A stretch of DNA of 32,019 bases from Zoogloea sp041904905 (GTDB taxonomy: Bacteria; Pseudomonadota; Gammaproteobacteria; Burkholderiales; Rhodocyclaceae): NCBI RefSeq assembly GCF_041904905.1, contig NZ_JAYRMI010000043.1:1-32019 (forward strand), in the 5' to 3' direction. The stretch's first letter is position 1, and every line of letters starts with the position of its first letter. Positions 19,072 through 27,299 of this stretch are shown in pieces. Under the pieces are notes generated by a model. The model was not told where the DNA came from, searched no databases, and saw only the letters and a program-made list of their open reading frames with translations. Position numbers and translations under genes: made by a program.

Positions 19072-19557
19072 GCTGCCGATAGCATCCGGTCACTACCACG
19101 TCCACCCGCCTCGTCACGCCTCCCCGATCTCGGGGCAAGACATCGTCCATCACCACATCCCTTATGTGGCCCGGCCGATTGCCTCAACGCCAGCTCATGA
19201 ACCAATCTCGCGGCCTGATATTGTCAATGTGTCGTCGTGAATTGCCACCACGATAGGATTTACCCTCATCGCGCGGCGTGTGATTGATGTTCGCAACTAT
19301 CAAGATGACAATCTACGCCCGGAGAATGTCAATCCGATAGCTAAAACCCTCAATCACAGGCGTGCGATTAAGGGTTTTAGCTATCGGATTGAATATCGCA
19401 GGCGTCAACATGGCAATCGCACGGCGCAGAGTGTTTATCGGACCGCGCGGATTGATGTTGCGTGCCGTGAGATTGCATCCGGCACGGCGCGAATCGGTGC
19501 TAACTTGCTCGCCATCGCACCGTCGCGGCGGCGGGGGCGCAAACGCAAGGAGCGTGC
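19072..19557. other. Non-coding, repeat-rich interval between the NACHT gene and nfeD
   Basis: No convincing gene is seen in these 486 bp, and the interval looks visibly richer in A and T than its surroundings. It holds a small CCCCG-ATCT-CGGGG hairpin at 19122-19135, the large inverted repeat described separately, and several related short units. GATTGATGTT occurs directly at about 19282 and 19450, each next to CGCGCGG. A similar unit is inverted at about 19395-19432. A GTGCCG/CGGCAC stem lies at 19462-19485. It may be a degenerate palindromic mobile element or a structured leader. Confidence 0.6.
19330..19391. repeat. 26-bp near-perfect inverted repeat with 10-nt loop
   Basis: The left arm at 19330-19355 (CAATCCGATAGC, then TAAAACCCTCAATC) and the right arm at 19366-19391 pair at 25 of 26 positions around the loop ACAGGCGTGC. 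Similarity continues less perfectly outside the arms (ACGCCCGGAGAATGT against the complement of ATATCGCAGGCGT). The inner part AAAACCCT/AGGGTTTT could end transcription from the NACHT gene, but the length is far beyond an ordinary terminator. Confidence 0.88.
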
Positions 19558-20013
19558 ATGAATCTCGAATGGTGGCACTGGATCGTGCTGGGGATTGCGC
19601 TGGTGGTGGCGGAGCTGGCCGTGCCGGCTTTCTTCATCATCTGGTTTGGACTGGGGGCGCTGGTGGTGGGGCTGGCGGTGCTGGTGCTGCCGTTGCCGCT
19701 TGGCGAGACGGCGCAGATCGGTTTGTGGGTGGTGGCGTCGCTGGCGATGGTGGGGCTGTGGTTCCGGGTGTTCAAACGGGGCGAGTATCTCCAGGGGCGG
19801 ACCCGCATCGGGCAGTCGGACGGGGATACCATCGGCGAGATCGGGCTGATGGCCAAGGCCGCGGCGCCCTTCGAGCGGGGGCGGGTGCGCTTCCAGAAGC
19901 CCGTGCTGGGCGCCGAGGAGTGGGCGTGCATGGTGGATGAGCCCATCGCCGCCGGCGAGCGGGTGCGGGTGGTGGCGGTGGAAGGCAGTTTCCTGAAGGT
20001 TGCGAAGGTTTGA
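19558..20013 (+). CDS. NfeD family membrane protein (YbbK-like)
   Basis: A 151-residue short-form NfeD protein without the ClpP-like protease part. The N-terminus has two to three hydrophobic segments (about residues 6-27, 30-52 and 55-68). The C-terminal ~70 residues form the OB-fold NfeD domain (TRIGQSDGDTIGEIGLMAKAA, then GAEEWACMVDEPIAAGERVRVV). AAGGAG stands 6 nt before the ATG. It is followed after 10 nt by a qmcA-type SPFH gene; the pair is a standard operon (ybbK-qmcA in E. coli) in which the two membrane proteins work together in membrane quality control. Confidence 0.93.
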   Translation: MNLEWWHWIVLGIALVVAELAVPAFFIIWFGLGALVVGLAVLVLPLPLGETAQIGLWVVASLAMVGLWFRVFKRGEYLQGRTRIGQSDGDTIGEIGLMAKAAAPFERGRVRFQKPVLGAEEWACMVDEPIAAGERVRVVAVEGSFLKVAKV

Positions 20014-20023
20014 GGAGCGGGCG

Positions 20024-20878
20024 ATGAGCGATGCGATGTTTGTGATGCTGGCGATTCTGGTGTTCGTGGCGGTGACCATCGCCAAGGGGGTGCGCATCGT
20101 GCCCCAGGGCGAGGAGTGGATCGTCGAGCGGCTGGGCAAGTATTTCGGCACTCTCAAGCCGGGGCTCAACATCATCATTCCCTACCTGGATCAGGTGGCC
20201 TACAAGCTGGTGACCAAGGACATCATCCTCGACGTGCAGGAGCAGGAGGTCATCACCCGCGACAACGCGGTGATCCTGACCAACGCCATCGCCTTTCTGA
20301 AGGTGACCGACCCGGTGAAGGCGGTGTACGGGGTGACGGATTTCTCCGAGGCGATCCGCAACATGATTATGACCACGCTGCGCTCGATCATCGGCGAGAT
20401 GGAGCTGGATGAGGCGCTCTCCAGCCGCGACAAGATCAAGGCGCGGCTGCGCGAGAGCATCGCCGACGAGGCGGTGGACTGGGGCCTGACGGTGAAGTCG
20501 GTCGAGATCCAGGACATCAAGCCGTCGCCGTCGATGCAGAAGGCGATGGAGCAGCAGGCCTCCGCCGAGCGCGAGCGCAAGGCTGCGGTGACCAAGGCGG
20601 AGGGCGCCAAGCAGGCGGCGATCCTGGAGGCCGAGGCGCGGCTGGAGGCCTCCAAGCGGGACGCCAACGCGCAGGTGATGCTGGCCGAAGCGTCGGCCGA
20701 GGCGATCCGCCGGGTGGCGGCGGCGGTGGGCAGCGACACCACGCCGATGCTCTACATGCTGGGGGAGAAGTACATTGCGTCGCTGGAGCGCATGGGCAGC
20801 ACCGACAACGCCAAGGTGGTGGTGCTGCCGGCCGACCTGCAGGAGGCGGTGCGCGGGCTGTTCGCGGGCAAGCGCTGA
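20024..20878 (+). CDS. qmcA: SPFH/Band 7 membrane protein QmcA-like
   Basis: A 284-residue stomatin/prohibitin-type protein that forms oligomers at the inner membrane and is linked to proteolytic membrane quality control. One N-terminal TM (about residues 4-20) is followed by the SPFH domain at about 24-190 (IVPQGEEWIVERLGKYFGTL, then QEQEVITRDNAV and MTTLRSIIGEMELDEALSSR). An Ala/Glu/Lys-rich coiled coil lies at about 180-235. The start at 20024 follows GAGGAG at a good distance and is preferred to an in-frame upstream start at 20000. The neighbour upstream is the NfeD partner gene. The symbol follows E. coli; other names for the family exist. Confidence 0.93.
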   Translation: MSDAMFVMLAILVFVAVTIAKGVRIVPQGEEWIVERLGKYFGTLKPGLNIIIPYLDQVAYKLVTKDIILDVQEQEVITRDNAVILTNAIAFLKVTDPVKAVYGVTDFSEAIRNMIMTTLRSIIGEMELDEALSSRDKIKARLRESIADEAVDWGLTVKSVEIQDIKPSPSMQKAMEQQASAERERKAAVTKAEGAKQAAILEAEARLEASKRDANAQVMLAEASAEAIRRVAAAVGSDTTPMLYMLGEKYIASLERMGSTDNAKVVVLPADLQEAVRGLFAGKR

Positions 20879-20948
20879 GGGCCGGGCGCATCGGCGGCGG
20901 CGCCGCCGGGGGCTTCGTCATCGGCGCCGGGCCATGTAGGATTGCGCC

Positions 20949-21926
20949 ATGCTTGCTTATATTGTCCGACGCCTGCTGTATGCGCCGCTGATCCTCATCG
21001 GCGTGAATCTCCTCACCTTTGCCCTGTTCTTCGTGGTCAACACCCCGGACGACATGGCGCGGATGCAGCTGGGTGCCAAGCGGGTGACGCCCGAGGCCAT
21101 CGAGCGCTGGAAGGCGGAGCGGGGCTACGACAAGCCGCTGCTCTTCAACCCCGCGGCCGACGGCGCCGACAAGCTCACCGACACGATTTTCTTCGAGAAG
21201 TCCCTCAAGATGTTCGCTTTCGATTTCGGCCGGGCCGACGACGGGCGCGACATTGCCACCGAGATCAAGACCCGCATGGGCCCGTCGCTGGCCATCGCGC
21301 TGCCGACCTTCGTGCTGGGGCTGTTCGTCACGGTGTCGCTGGCGCTGCTGCTGGTGTTCTTCCGCACGAGCTATCTGGATTTTGCGGGCGTGGTGATGTG
21401 CGTGGCGATGATGTCGATCTCGGGGCTGTTCTACATCATCGGCGGTCAGTGGCTGGTGTCGAAGGTGTGGCATCTGGTGCCCATCTCGGGCTATGGCGGC
21501 GGGTTGGATGCGTGGCGCTTCCTGGTGCTGCCGGTGGCGATCGGGGTGATCTCGGGCATCGGCGGCAGCGCCCGCTGGTATCGCACCGTCTTTCTGGAGG
21601 AGGCGGGCAAGGATTACGTGCGCACGGCCCGGGCCAAGGGCTTGTCCGAGCTGCAGGCGCTGTTCCGCCATGTGCTGAAGAACGGGATGATCCCCATCCT
21701 TACCGGCGTGGTGGTGGTGATTCCGTCGCTGTTCATGGGCAGCCTGATCTCCGAGTCCTTCTTCGGCATCCCGGGCCTGGGGAGCTACACCATCGACGCC
21801 ATCAACGCCCAGGATTTTCCGGTGGTGCGGGCGATGGTGTTCATCGGGTCGCTGCTCTACATCGTGGGGCTGATTCTCACCGACCTGTCGTACACGCTGG
21901 TCGATCCGCGGGTGAGGCTTGAGTGA
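20949..21926 (+). CDS. Peptide-type ABC transporter permease (DppB/YejB-like)
   Basis: A 325-residue inner-membrane permease of the binding-protein-dependent peptide/nickel family. The N-terminus MLAYIVRRLLYAPLILIGVN is typical of DppB/OppB proteins. About six TM segments are seen, with a large periplasmic loop after TM1 (about residues 35-110). The EAA loop EEAGKDYVRTARAKGLS at about 216-232 is where the ATPase docks. LISESFFGIPGLGSYTIDAI near the end is also family-typical. It ends in TGATG, overlapping the next permease start by one base. The substrate cannot be told; the family imports di- and oligopeptides, nickel or similar ligands. No ATPase or binding-protein gene lies next to it. Confidence 0.93.
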   Translation: MLAYIVRRLLYAPLILIGVNLLTFALFFVVNTPDDMARMQLGAKRVTPEAIERWKAERGYDKPLLFNPAADGADKLTDTIFFEKSLKMFAFDFGRADDGRDIATEIKTRMGPSLAIALPTFVLGLFVTVSLALLLVFFRTSYLDFAGVVMCVAMMSISGLFYIIGGQWLVSKVWHLVPISGYGGGLDAWRFLVLPVAIGVISGIGGSARWYRTVFLEEAGKDYVRTARAKGLSELQALFRHVLKNGMIPILTGVVVVIPSLFMGSLISESFFGIPGLGSYTIDAINAQDFPVVRAMVFIGSLLYIVGLILTDLSYTLVDPRVRLE

Positions 21927-23335
21927 TGGGATTCCAGCCTGTGGTCCTGTGGACCGATCTGCTGCTCTTCGGCCTCATCGCCTGCGTGCTGCTGGCGGCG
22001 TGGAGCGCCCGCCGCAGCGAGCCGATGCGCGAGGCCTGGCGTCGGGTGGGGGAGAGCGGCATGGGGATGGCGTCGATCACCGTGCTGGCGATGTTCCTGC
22101 TGGTGGGGGTGCTGGATAGCCTGCACTATCGGGCGCGCCTGGCCCCGGCGGGGGGCGCCGGCGACAAGGTGCAGCTGTCCACCGAGGTGCGCAGCGCCCT
22201 CGATGCGCTGGCCGAGCCCCTGCGCAGCCGGGTCGAGAAGACGTATTCGGCGCCGCTGGCCTACCAGCTCTTTGCCCGGCAGACGGTGGAGGGGCCCGAC
22301 GGCACCCAGCGGCGGGAGTTTCCGCGGCTGAAGTTCGGCGGCGGCAGCCTGAAGTATCCGGAGGAAGACCGGACGGGCGACATCCTGGGGCGCATCGGGA
22401 TCGGGCTTGCCGGGGCGGCGGTAGGCTGGCTGCTGCTGGCCGGCGCGCTGGTGCTGGGGGTGGCCCGGTCGCGACGGGTGCCGGCCGGTGCGGCGTGGCG
22501 GGCGATCTGGCGGGGCAAGGGCGGGCTGGCGTGGCGCTGGGCGCTCGCCACCCTGGGCGCGGTGGCGCTGGTGGCCGGGCCGCTGGCGGCGCTGGCCACC
22601 GAATACCACGTGTTCGGCACCGACAAGGTGGGGCAGGACGTGCTCTTCCTGACCCTCAAGAGCATTCGCACGGCGCTGGTGATCGGCACCCTCACCACCC
22701 TCGTCACCCTGCCCCTGGCGGTGGCGCTGGGCATCATGGCCGGTTACCTGGGCGGGTGGGTGGATGACGCGATCCAGTACCTCTACACCGTGCTCAACTC
22801 GATCCCCGGGGTGCTGCTGATCGCCGCCGCGGTGCTGATGATGCAGGTGGTCATCGACACCCACCCGCAGTGGTTCGAGACCGCGGCGGAGCGGGCCGAC
22901 GCGCGCCTGCTGGCGCTGTGCGTGATCCTCGGGATGACTAGCTGGACGGGCCTGTGCCGGCTCCTGCGGGGCGAGACGCTCAAGCTGCGGGAGCTGGAAT
23001 ATGTGCAGGCGGCGCGGGCCTTCGGGGTGTCCACTGCCCGCATCCTGACCCGCCACATCCTGCCCAACCTGATGCATCTGGTGCTGATTGCGCTGGTGAT
23101 GGATTTCTCGGGTCTGGTGCTGGCCGAGGCGGTGCTGTCTTACGTGGGCATCGGCGTCGACCCCAACACCGTCAGCTTCGGCACCATGATTAACGCCGCG
23201 CGGATGGAGCTGGCCCGGGAGCCGATGGTGTGGTGGAGCCTGGTGGCGGCCTTTGTGTTCATGTTCGTGCTGGTGCTGGCCGCCAACCTGTTTGCCGATG
23301 TGGTGCGCGACGCCTTCGATCCGCGTCGCAGCTAA
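21926..23335 (+). CDS. Peptide-type ABC transporter permease (DppC/YejE-like), enlarged
   Basis: The second permease of the same transporter, translationally coupled (ATG at 21926 overlaps the upstream TGA; a GTG at 21923 is an alternative). At 469 residues it is much longer than the usual ~300. The extra length lies in the N-terminal half: a TM at about 9-26, another at about 45-65, a periplasmic stretch at about 68-145 that ends KYPEEDRTGD, and a further TM at about 152-175. The conserved core then starts with HVFGTDKVGQDVL at about 229. The EAA loop is EYVQAARAFGVSTARILTRHILPN at about 358, followed by LAEAVLSYVGIGVDPNT. The gene pair ends against the convergent WS/DGAT gene after only 6 nt. 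Confidence 0.92.
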   Translation: MGFQPVVLWTDLLLFGLIACVLLAAWSARRSEPMREAWRRVGESGMGMASITVLAMFLLVGVLDSLHYRARLAPAGGAGDKVQLSTEVRSALDALAEPLRSRVEKTYSAPLAYQLFARQTVEGPDGTQRREFPRLKFGGGSLKYPEEDRTGDILGRIGIGLAGAAVGWLLLAGALVLGVARSRRVPAGAAWRAIWRGKGGLAWRWALATLGAVALVAGPLAALATEYHVFGTDKVGQDVLFLTLKSIRTALVIGTLTTLVTLPLAVALGIMAGYLGGWVDDAIQYLYTVLNSIPGVLLIAAAVLMMQVVIDTHPQWFETAAERADARLLALCVILGMTSWTGLCRLLRGETLKLRELEYVQAARAFGVSTARILTRHILPNLMHLVLIALVMDFSGLVLAEAVLSYVGIGVDPNTVSFGTMINAARMELAREPMVWWSLVAAFVFMFVLVLAANLFADVVRDAFDPRRS

Positions 23336-23341
23336 GTAGAC

Positions 23342-24724
23342 TCAGGCGGGCGCCTTGCGGCGGCGCGGGGCCTTGGTGCCCAGGGCGTCGAGCTGGGCCT
23401 GGATGCGGTCGGTGATGGCGGCGGGGGTGGCCACCATGGCGGCGTCGGCCAGCAGGCCCACCCGGTAGCTGCCGTCGTAGCTGACGATGCTGATGGCGAG
23501 GCCCAGATCGCCCGACGGGGGGCTCCAGAACATCTGCTCGACGATCTGCGCGCCAGCCAGGAAGCGCGGTCGGTGCGCGCCGGGCACGTGGCACAGCAGC
23601 GCGGTGCTCTTGGTGGCGAGCAGCTTGAGCGCCTGCAGCTGCACGGCCCGGGGGGTCTGGCCGATCAGGCTGAAGATGCCCAGCGCCCGCTGGGCGTCGT
23701 AGCTTTCGGTGAAGTGGGCCACGCGCCGGTGGGTCTCGGCGAGCCGGTCGAGGGGGTCGGCAATGCCCACCGGCAGCTCCAGCGGCATGAAGCCCCAGCG
23801 GTTGCCCAGCACGTCGGGGGTGTCTTCGGTGCGCAGGTTGACGGGCATCAGGGTGCGCAGCTCGACGCCGGTGGTGGGCGAGCCCTGCTGGGCGAGGTGG
23901 TCGTGGAGCGCGCCGCTCAGGGCGGCCAGGAGCACCGCGTTGGGGGTGGTCTCCCGGGCGCGGGCGATGGCGGCCACGGCGCTTTCGGTCACCGGGGCAC
24001 TCCAGCTCACGTGCTTGACGCCCTTGGGTTCGCCTTTCAGGAAGGTGTGGCTGTCGTCGTGCAGACCGGCCAGCTTGCCGATCTCCAGCGCCAGCGCGGT
24101 GCTGGCGCGGGCGTAGTCGAACACCTGGGTGGGGTTGAAGAGCAGGCTCAGGTAGCGGGCCCAGATGGCGCCGGAGAGCTTGATGCTGTCGATCACCGCG
24201 TCGGTGAGGGGGGCGTAGAGCCGGTCGAAGAGGTTGGGGGCTTCGGGCGGCGGAGGGGGTTCGGCCGCCGGCTTGGGGTCGGTGAGGGATTGCAGGACGC
24301 CGATCAGCGCGATGCTGTCGGCGATGCACTGGTGCACCCGGGCGACGAGGGCGCTGCCGCCCCGGTAGCCGGGCACGAGGTGAAGCTGCCACAGCGGGCG
24401 GGCGGGGTCGAGGGGGGTGGCGGCCAGCTCGCCGATCAGGGCCTCCAGCCCGGCCCGCTCGTCGCCCGGCGGCAGCGCGGCGGTGACGATGTGGGCGTCC
24501 AGATCCACCTGACCGCTCTCCCAGATGGCGCCGACGGTATCCCGCAGGATGTGCTGGCCAAAGCGCTCCAGGGGCAGCAGCCGGGTGCGCAGGCAGTCGG
24601 CCAGGGCGTTGCGGTCGAGGGGCGTGGCCAGGACGAGGACACCGATCACCTGCATCAGGTTGGTGCTCCGCTCGATCTGCAGCCAGGTCATGTCCAGGCT
24701 GCCAAGCCGTTCCAGCGTGCTCAT
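23342..24724 (-). CDS. WS/DGAT family acyltransferase with altered catalytic motif
   Basis: Belongs to the bacterial wax ester synthase/diacylglycerol acyltransferase family, which esterifies fatty alcohols or diacylglycerol with acyl-CoA at the membrane to make storage lipid. The 460-residue length, the N-terminal MSTLERLGSLDMTWLQIE, LDPARPLWQLHLVPGY, a PNAVLLAALSGAL segment and the late VPGAHRPRFLAGA all fit the family. The catalytic HHxxxDG, however, reads HQCIADS (residues 131-137): the second His is Gln and the Gly is Ser. Since this His is the proposed catalytic base, the enzyme may be inactive or altered. GGAGG precedes the ATG at 24722-24724. An in-frame upstream start at 24826 is unlikely. 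It diverges from the EAL regulator gene. Confidence 0.9.
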   Translation of the reverse strand: MSTLERLGSLDMTWLQIERSTNLMQVIGVLVLATPLDRNALADCLRTRLLPLERFGQHILRDTVGAIWESGQVDLDAHIVTAALPPGDERAGLEALIGELAATPLDPARPLWQLHLVPGYRGGSALVARVHQCIADSIALIGVLQSLTDPKPAAEPPPPPEAPNLFDRLYAPLTDAVIDSIKLSGAIWARYLSLLFNPTQVFDYARASTALALEIGKLAGLHDDSHTFLKGEPKGVKHVSWSAPVTESAVAAIARARETTPNAVLLAALSGALHDHLAQQGSPTTGVELRTLMPVNLRTEDTPDVLGNRWGFMPLELPVGIADPLDRLAETHRRVAHFTESYDAQRALGIFSLIGQTPRAVQLQALKLLATKSTALLCHVPGAHRPRFLAGAQIVEQMFWSPPSGDLGLAISIVSYDGSYRVGLLADAAMVATPAAITDRIQAQLDALGTKAPRRRKAPA

Positions 24725-24915
24725 GGGAGGCCTCCGTGAAGTTGGGGAATGCGCATGCGATGTGCCGTTCCGTGAGATTCTGCGCCGATTCGGCGAGGGC
24801 CGGAAGGCCGGAAAGCACACCGGCACGTCAGGTTAAAGCCGGGTCGCTACGATGCCGTTACCGGTGCATTGACCGTAAGAGTGCCGACGGCACGCGGTGC
24901 CCGGACTTACTCCAA

Positions 24916-27159
24916 ATGAATCTCTCCGTTCTGCCCCGCACCGATGAGCTGGTGGAGTTCCTCGACGACGAGAACCCCACGGCGCCGGCCGTATCGCCCC
25001 TGTGCTGGAAGGTGCTGGTCGTCGACGACGACGCGGAGGTCCACCAGGCAACCGAGTTCGCCCTGCACGGCGCGGTGTTCTGCGGACGCCACCTCGAGCT
25101 GCTCCACGCCTACTCCGCCGCCGAGGCCCGCGACATCCTGACGGCGGTGGGCGACGTGGCGGTGATCCTGCTGGATGTGGTGATGGAACGCCACGACGCC
25201 GGGCTGCATCTGGTGCAGGTGATCCGCCAGGAGCTGGGGCTGGCCGACGTGCGGATCATCCTGCGCACCGGCCAGCCGGGCTACGCGCCCGAGCTGAGTG
25301 TGATCCGCGAGTACGACATCAACGACTACCGCACCAAGGCCGAGCTGACCCACACCCGGCTGGTGACCACCCTCACCGCGGCGATCCGCTCCTACGGGCA
25401 GCTGTGCGAGGTGAAGGCGAGCCGGCGGGGTCTGGAGTTTCTGATCGAGGCCGGCAACCGGCTGTTCATTCCGCGGGATGTGCGCGCCTTTGCCGATGCG
25501 GCCCTGAGCCATCTGGCGGTGCTGCTGGGCGGGCCGGTGGACGCGGCCTTCATCGGCCCGGTGGACTGGCGGGACGGTATGGGCGACGAGGAGGCGCTGG
25601 GGGTGGTGGCGGCTTCCGGGCGTTACGCCGGCCTGGTTGGCGAGCCGACCCTGGCGCTGGGCGATACCCCGCTGCGGGCGTCGTTCCGGCAGGGGCTGGC
25701 CCGGCAGGGGCATGTCTTCGACGGCGCCTCGTGCTGCCTGTACCTGGGGCGCAGCTACAACAAGGAGGCCCTGATCCACCTCGACCTGCCGCCCCAGGCG
25801 AGCGTGCTGACCCGGCAGGTGATCGAGGTGCTGTGCGTCAATCTGCGCATCGGCTTCGAGAACGTGGTGCTCTTCGAGCGCCTCAACTTCTTCGCCTACT
25901 TCGACCCGCTCACCCGGCTGCCCCACCGCACGCGCTTCCTCGACCGGCTCGACGAGCGCCTGCCGGGGCTGGCGTCGGCCGGCTGGCATCTGGGGATCAT
26001 CGACATCGTGCGCTTCTCGGAGCTGAACGATGCCCTCGGCCACCGCAGCGGCGACCTGCTGCTGGTGGAAGTGACCCGCCGGCTGCAGGCCCATGTGGGC
26101 GAGGACGCGCTGGTGGCGCGGGTGGCCGGCGACGCCTTCGGGGTGTGCTGGCGGCCGGGCGAGCGGGGCGCCGGGGCGATCCTGGATGTCTTCGCGGCGC
26201 CTTTCCATGTGCGCAGCCACTCCATTCCGATGCGGGCGCGGGCCGGCTTCGTGGAGGTGGCGCAGGTGCCCGGCGGGGCGGTGGAGCTGCTCAAGCGGGC
26301 CAATCTGGCCCTCAGCCACGCCAAGCTGGAGGGCGACCAGCACTGGCGCTTCTTCTCCATCGAGATGGAGGCCAACACCCAGAACCGCGTGCAGTTGCTC
26401 AATGAGTTGCGCTCCGCCCTCAACCTGGGGCGTGGGCTGGAGTTGCACTACCAGCCCCAGGTGTCGCCCACCCGCGGTCAGGTGGTGGGCTGCGAGGCGC
26501 TGATCCGCTGGGTCAAACCCACCGGGCTGGCGGTGTCGCCGGAGGTGTTCATCCCGCTGGCGGAGTACACCGGGCTGATCGTGGAGATCGGCGACTGGGT
26601 GTTCGCCGAGGCTTGTCGGCAGATCGTGCGCTGGGATCGCGAGGGGCTGCCGCCCTTCCGGGTCGGCATCAACATTTCGGCGGCGCAGTTCCGCGAGCCG
26701 GATTTCGTGGCCAAGGTGGCCGGGGTGATCGCCTCGACCGGCGTGAGCCCGAAGCGGCTGGAGCTGGAGATCACCGAGTCGGTGGCGATGGAAGACCCGG
26801 AATCGGTGGCCCGGCAGCTGCGCGAGCTGAAGGCGCTGGGGCTGCGGGTGGCGGTGGATGACTTCGGCTGCGGCTTCTCGTCCCTGGGCAGCCTCAACCG
26901 CCTGCCCTTCGACCGGGTGAAGATCGACCGCGCCTTCGTGCGTGAGCTGACCCCCGAGACGGCCGAGGATTGCATCGCCACCCTGATCGTGAAGCTGGCC
27001 CGCAGCCTGGGGCTGGAGGTGACCGCCGAAGGGGTGGAGACCGAGATCCAGGCGCGGTTGCTGCAGGAGATGGGCTGCAAGGAGATGCAGGGCTTCCTCT
27101 ACGGCAAGCCCATGAGCGCCGCCGCGCTGGAGACGTGGGTGAGACAGCAGGCGGCGTGA
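24916..27159 (+). CDS. Response regulator with DUF3369, degenerate GGDEF and intact EAL (c-di-GMP phosphodiesterase)
   Basis: A 747-residue cytoplasmic signalling protein. The REC domain spans about residues 31-155, with acidic residues D37-D39 (VVDDDAEVH), phosphoacceptor D87 (ILLDVVME) and K141. A DUF3369 domain at about 160-310 (EVKASRRGLEFLIEAGNRLF) is followed by GGDEF at about 330-480. The GGDEF active-site motif is AGDAF (404-408), so cyclase activity is probably lost. The EAL domain at about 495-745 keeps its catalytic residues: CEALIRW with E527, NISAAQFRE, ELEITES, VDDFGCGFSSL, KIDRAFV, AEGVET and QGFLYGKPM. It should therefore hydrolyse c-di-GMP under control of an unlinked sensor kinase. 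The ATG at 24916 is chosen because the frame further upstream lacks family similarity; no strong Shine-Dalgarno is seen. Its upstream region of 191 bp is shared with the divergent WS/DGAT gene. Confidence 0.93.
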   Translation: MNLSVLPRTDELVEFLDDENPTAPAVSPLCWKVLVVDDDAEVHQATEFALHGAVFCGRHLELLHAYSAAEARDILTAVGDVAVILLDVVMERHDAGLHLVQVIRQELGLADVRIILRTGQPGYAPELSVIREYDINDYRTKAELTHTRLVTTLTAAIRSYGQLCEVKASRRGLEFLIEAGNRLFIPRDVRAFADAALSHLAVLLGGPVDAAFIGPVDWRDGMGDEEALGVVAASGRYAGLVGEPTLALGDTPLRASFRQGLARQGHVFDGASCCLYLGRSYNKEALIHLDLPPQASVLTRQVIEVLCVNLRIGFENVVLFERLNFFAYFDPLTRLPHRTRFLDRLDERLPGLASAGWHLGIIDIVRFSELNDALGHRSGDLLLVEVTRRLQAHVGEDALVARVAGDAFGVCWRPGERGAGAILDVFAAPFHVRSHSIPMRARAGFVEVAQVPGGAVELLKRANLALSHAKLEGDQHWRFFSIEMEANTQNRVQLLNELRSALNLGRGLELHYQPQVSPTRGQVVGCEALIRWVKPTGLAVSPEVFIPLAEYTGLIVEIGDWVFAEACRQIVRWDREGLPPFRVGINISAAQFREPDFVAKVAGVIASTGVSPKRLELEITESVAMEDPESVARQLRELKALGLRVAVDDFGCGFSSLGSLNRLPFDRVKIDRAFVRELTPETAEDCIATLIVKLARSLGLEVTAEGVETEIQARLLQEMGCKEMQGFLYGKPMSAAALETWVRQQAA

Positions 27160-27242
27160 GCTGCCGGGAAACGTCAATGAGCTTGACGTATTGGGGGGCG
27201 GTGGCGTCGCCGGCCATCTTGGCTGGTTGGGCGGAAAGCAAA

Positions 27243-27277
27243 TCGCCCGGCGGCGCCGTGGGGCGCCTGCCGGGCGA
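27243..27277 (-). terminator. Terminator of the universal stress protein gene
   Basis: A long GC-rich stem (TCGCCCGGC with an inner GGCGCC, closed by GGCGCC and GCCGGGCGA, one bulged mismatch) with a 4-nt loop. On the minus strand it is followed by TTTGCTTTCC. It lies between the convergent EAL and uspA-type genes and may serve both. Confidence 0.72.
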
Positions 27278-27299
27278 AGCGTGTGTCCGGGCGGGGAGG

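Noticed and set aside
19200..19500. CRISPR array
   Set aside because: The repeats are few, unequal, partly inverted and not regularly spaced.
16001..19557. A complete diversity-generating retroelement around the NACHT gene
   Set aside because: No reverse transcriptase, Avd-like protein or adenine-rich template copy is visible here or elsewhere in the window. Only the target-like C-terminus is seen.
19280..19561. 93-codon frame across the palindrome before nfeD
   Set aside because: It consists mostly of the inverted repeat read through. It has no family resemblance and no Shine-Dalgarno, and it overlaps the nfeD start.
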